DNA from: Bacillota bacterium
GTDB taxonomy: Bacteria > Bacillota > Clostridia > Peptostreptococcales > Anaerovoracaceae
NCBI GenBank assembly: GCA_021443825.1
Contig: JABUTE010000050.1
Coordinates: 1-7,961 of the forward strand
Length of the DNA: 7,961 bases
Direction: 5' to 3'
The translations under genes and the position numbers were made by a program. A model generated the notes under the pieces. It was given only the letters and a program-made list of their open reading frames with translations. It was not told where the DNA came from and made no database searches. Every line of letters starts with the position of its first letter. Position 1 is the stretch's first letter. This document shows, in pieces, positions 7,515 through 7,961 of the stretch.

Positions 7515-7961
7515 CTATTCGGCTGCCGGCTGCGCGCAGGGATGGGGATTCTCGTGGATCATGATATGCTTGATCTTCGGATATTTGCCCTCAACAGCGT
7601 CGTGCACGTTTTCTGCGATCTGGTGGGCTTCCTTCAGCGACAGCGTCTCGTCGACGGCGATCTCCACGTCGATATAGGTCATCTCGCCGAACTTTCGCGA
7701 CTGCAGAGAATCCAGCATGGCGACACCGGGCTGCGATGCGATGAATTCGCTCAGCTCTTTGTCGAACTCACTGCCGCAGGAGCTGTCTAAAAGCTTATCC
7801 AGAGCATCCTTTAAAATATCAAAGCCGACCTTCAGAATGCACAGACAGATGCCTACACAGGCGATGCTGTCGAGCACCGGATAGCCCATGCGGGCTCCGG
7901 CGATGCCTATGAGAGATCCGATGGAAGAAAATGCATCGGAACGGTGATGCCAGGCATCTGC
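7515..7961 (-). CDS. Cation diffusion facilitator metal transporter, C-terminal part (5' end outside window)
   Basis: The frame is open to the right edge, giving the last 148 residues of a divalent-metal/proton antiporter that exports ions such as Zn2+, Fe2+ or Mn2+. The visible part begins with ADAWHHRSDAFSSIG, the helix-five segment carrying the HxxxD metal-site motif of the family. Next come a loop with GYPVLDSI and a sixth membrane helix (ACVGICLCILKVGF) ending in ALDKLLD. The cytoplasmic dimerisation domain follows (FDKELSEFIASQPGVAMLDS, then FGEMTYIDVEIAVDETLSLK), with a His-rich end, KHIMIHENPHPC. The HH before RSD, in place of the more common single His, is compatible with zinc-type transporters, but metal specificity cannot be settled without the N-terminal half, which holds the helix-two site. 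The internal ATG at 7889 is not the start, because the conserved motif lies upstream of it. Confidence 0.93.
   Translation of the reverse strand, partial: ADAWHHRSDAFSSIGSLIGIAGARMGYPVLDSIACVGICLCILKVGFDILKDALDKLLDSSCGSEFDKELSEFIASQPGVAMLDSLQSRKFGEMTYIDVEIAVDETLSLKEAHQIAENVHDAVEGKYPKIKHIMIHENPHPCAQPAAE

Overview
The window looks like a chromosomal stretch from a member of the Bacillota, most likely an anaerobic Clostridia-type bacterium of moderate GC content. The evidence is strong AAGGAGG-type ribosome binding sites, a secreted copper-amine-oxidase-N-like/Ig-like protein typical of that phylum, two flavoprotein families common in Clostridia, and long intrinsic terminators. This assignment is by gene content and signals, not by a phylogenetic marker. 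I see no tRNA, rRNA, CRISPR array, insertion sequence, integrase or phage gene.

Layout. Positions 1-259 hold no convincing gene. A minus-strand extended -10 promoter (156-164) faces left into a hairpin-rich stretch that runs off the window edge, and a plus-strand promoter faces right. On the plus strand come a secreted two-domain protein (260-901) and then gpmI (976-2529), the cofactor-independent phosphoglycerate mutase of glycolysis, with its own -10 box. A rod-like bidirectional terminator (2562-2646) separates gpmI from a convergent minus-strand pair. That pair reads right to left: an HI0933/YhiN-type flavoprotein (4298-5638), then a COG2509-type FAD-dependent dehydrogenase (2674-4314). 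The two overlap by 17 bases and are probably translationally coupled.

From 5639 to 5809 lies a divergent promoter region. It drives the flavoprotein pair leftward and, rightward, a 537-residue protein (5810-7423) made of a six-helix HdeD/DUF308-like membrane domain joined to a long charged coiled-coil and acidic disordered cytoplasmic tail. A second bidirectional terminator (7442-7480) separates it from the C-terminal part of a cation diffusion facilitator metal transporter (7515-7961, minus strand, truncated by the window edge).

Functionally this is mostly a housekeeping and cell-envelope neighbourhood (glycolysis, flavoenzymes of unsettled substrate, metal efflux), not an obvious accessory island. 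I did not find a clear new system. The least explained items are the DUF308-tail fusion protein and the structured minus-strand transcript at the left edge.
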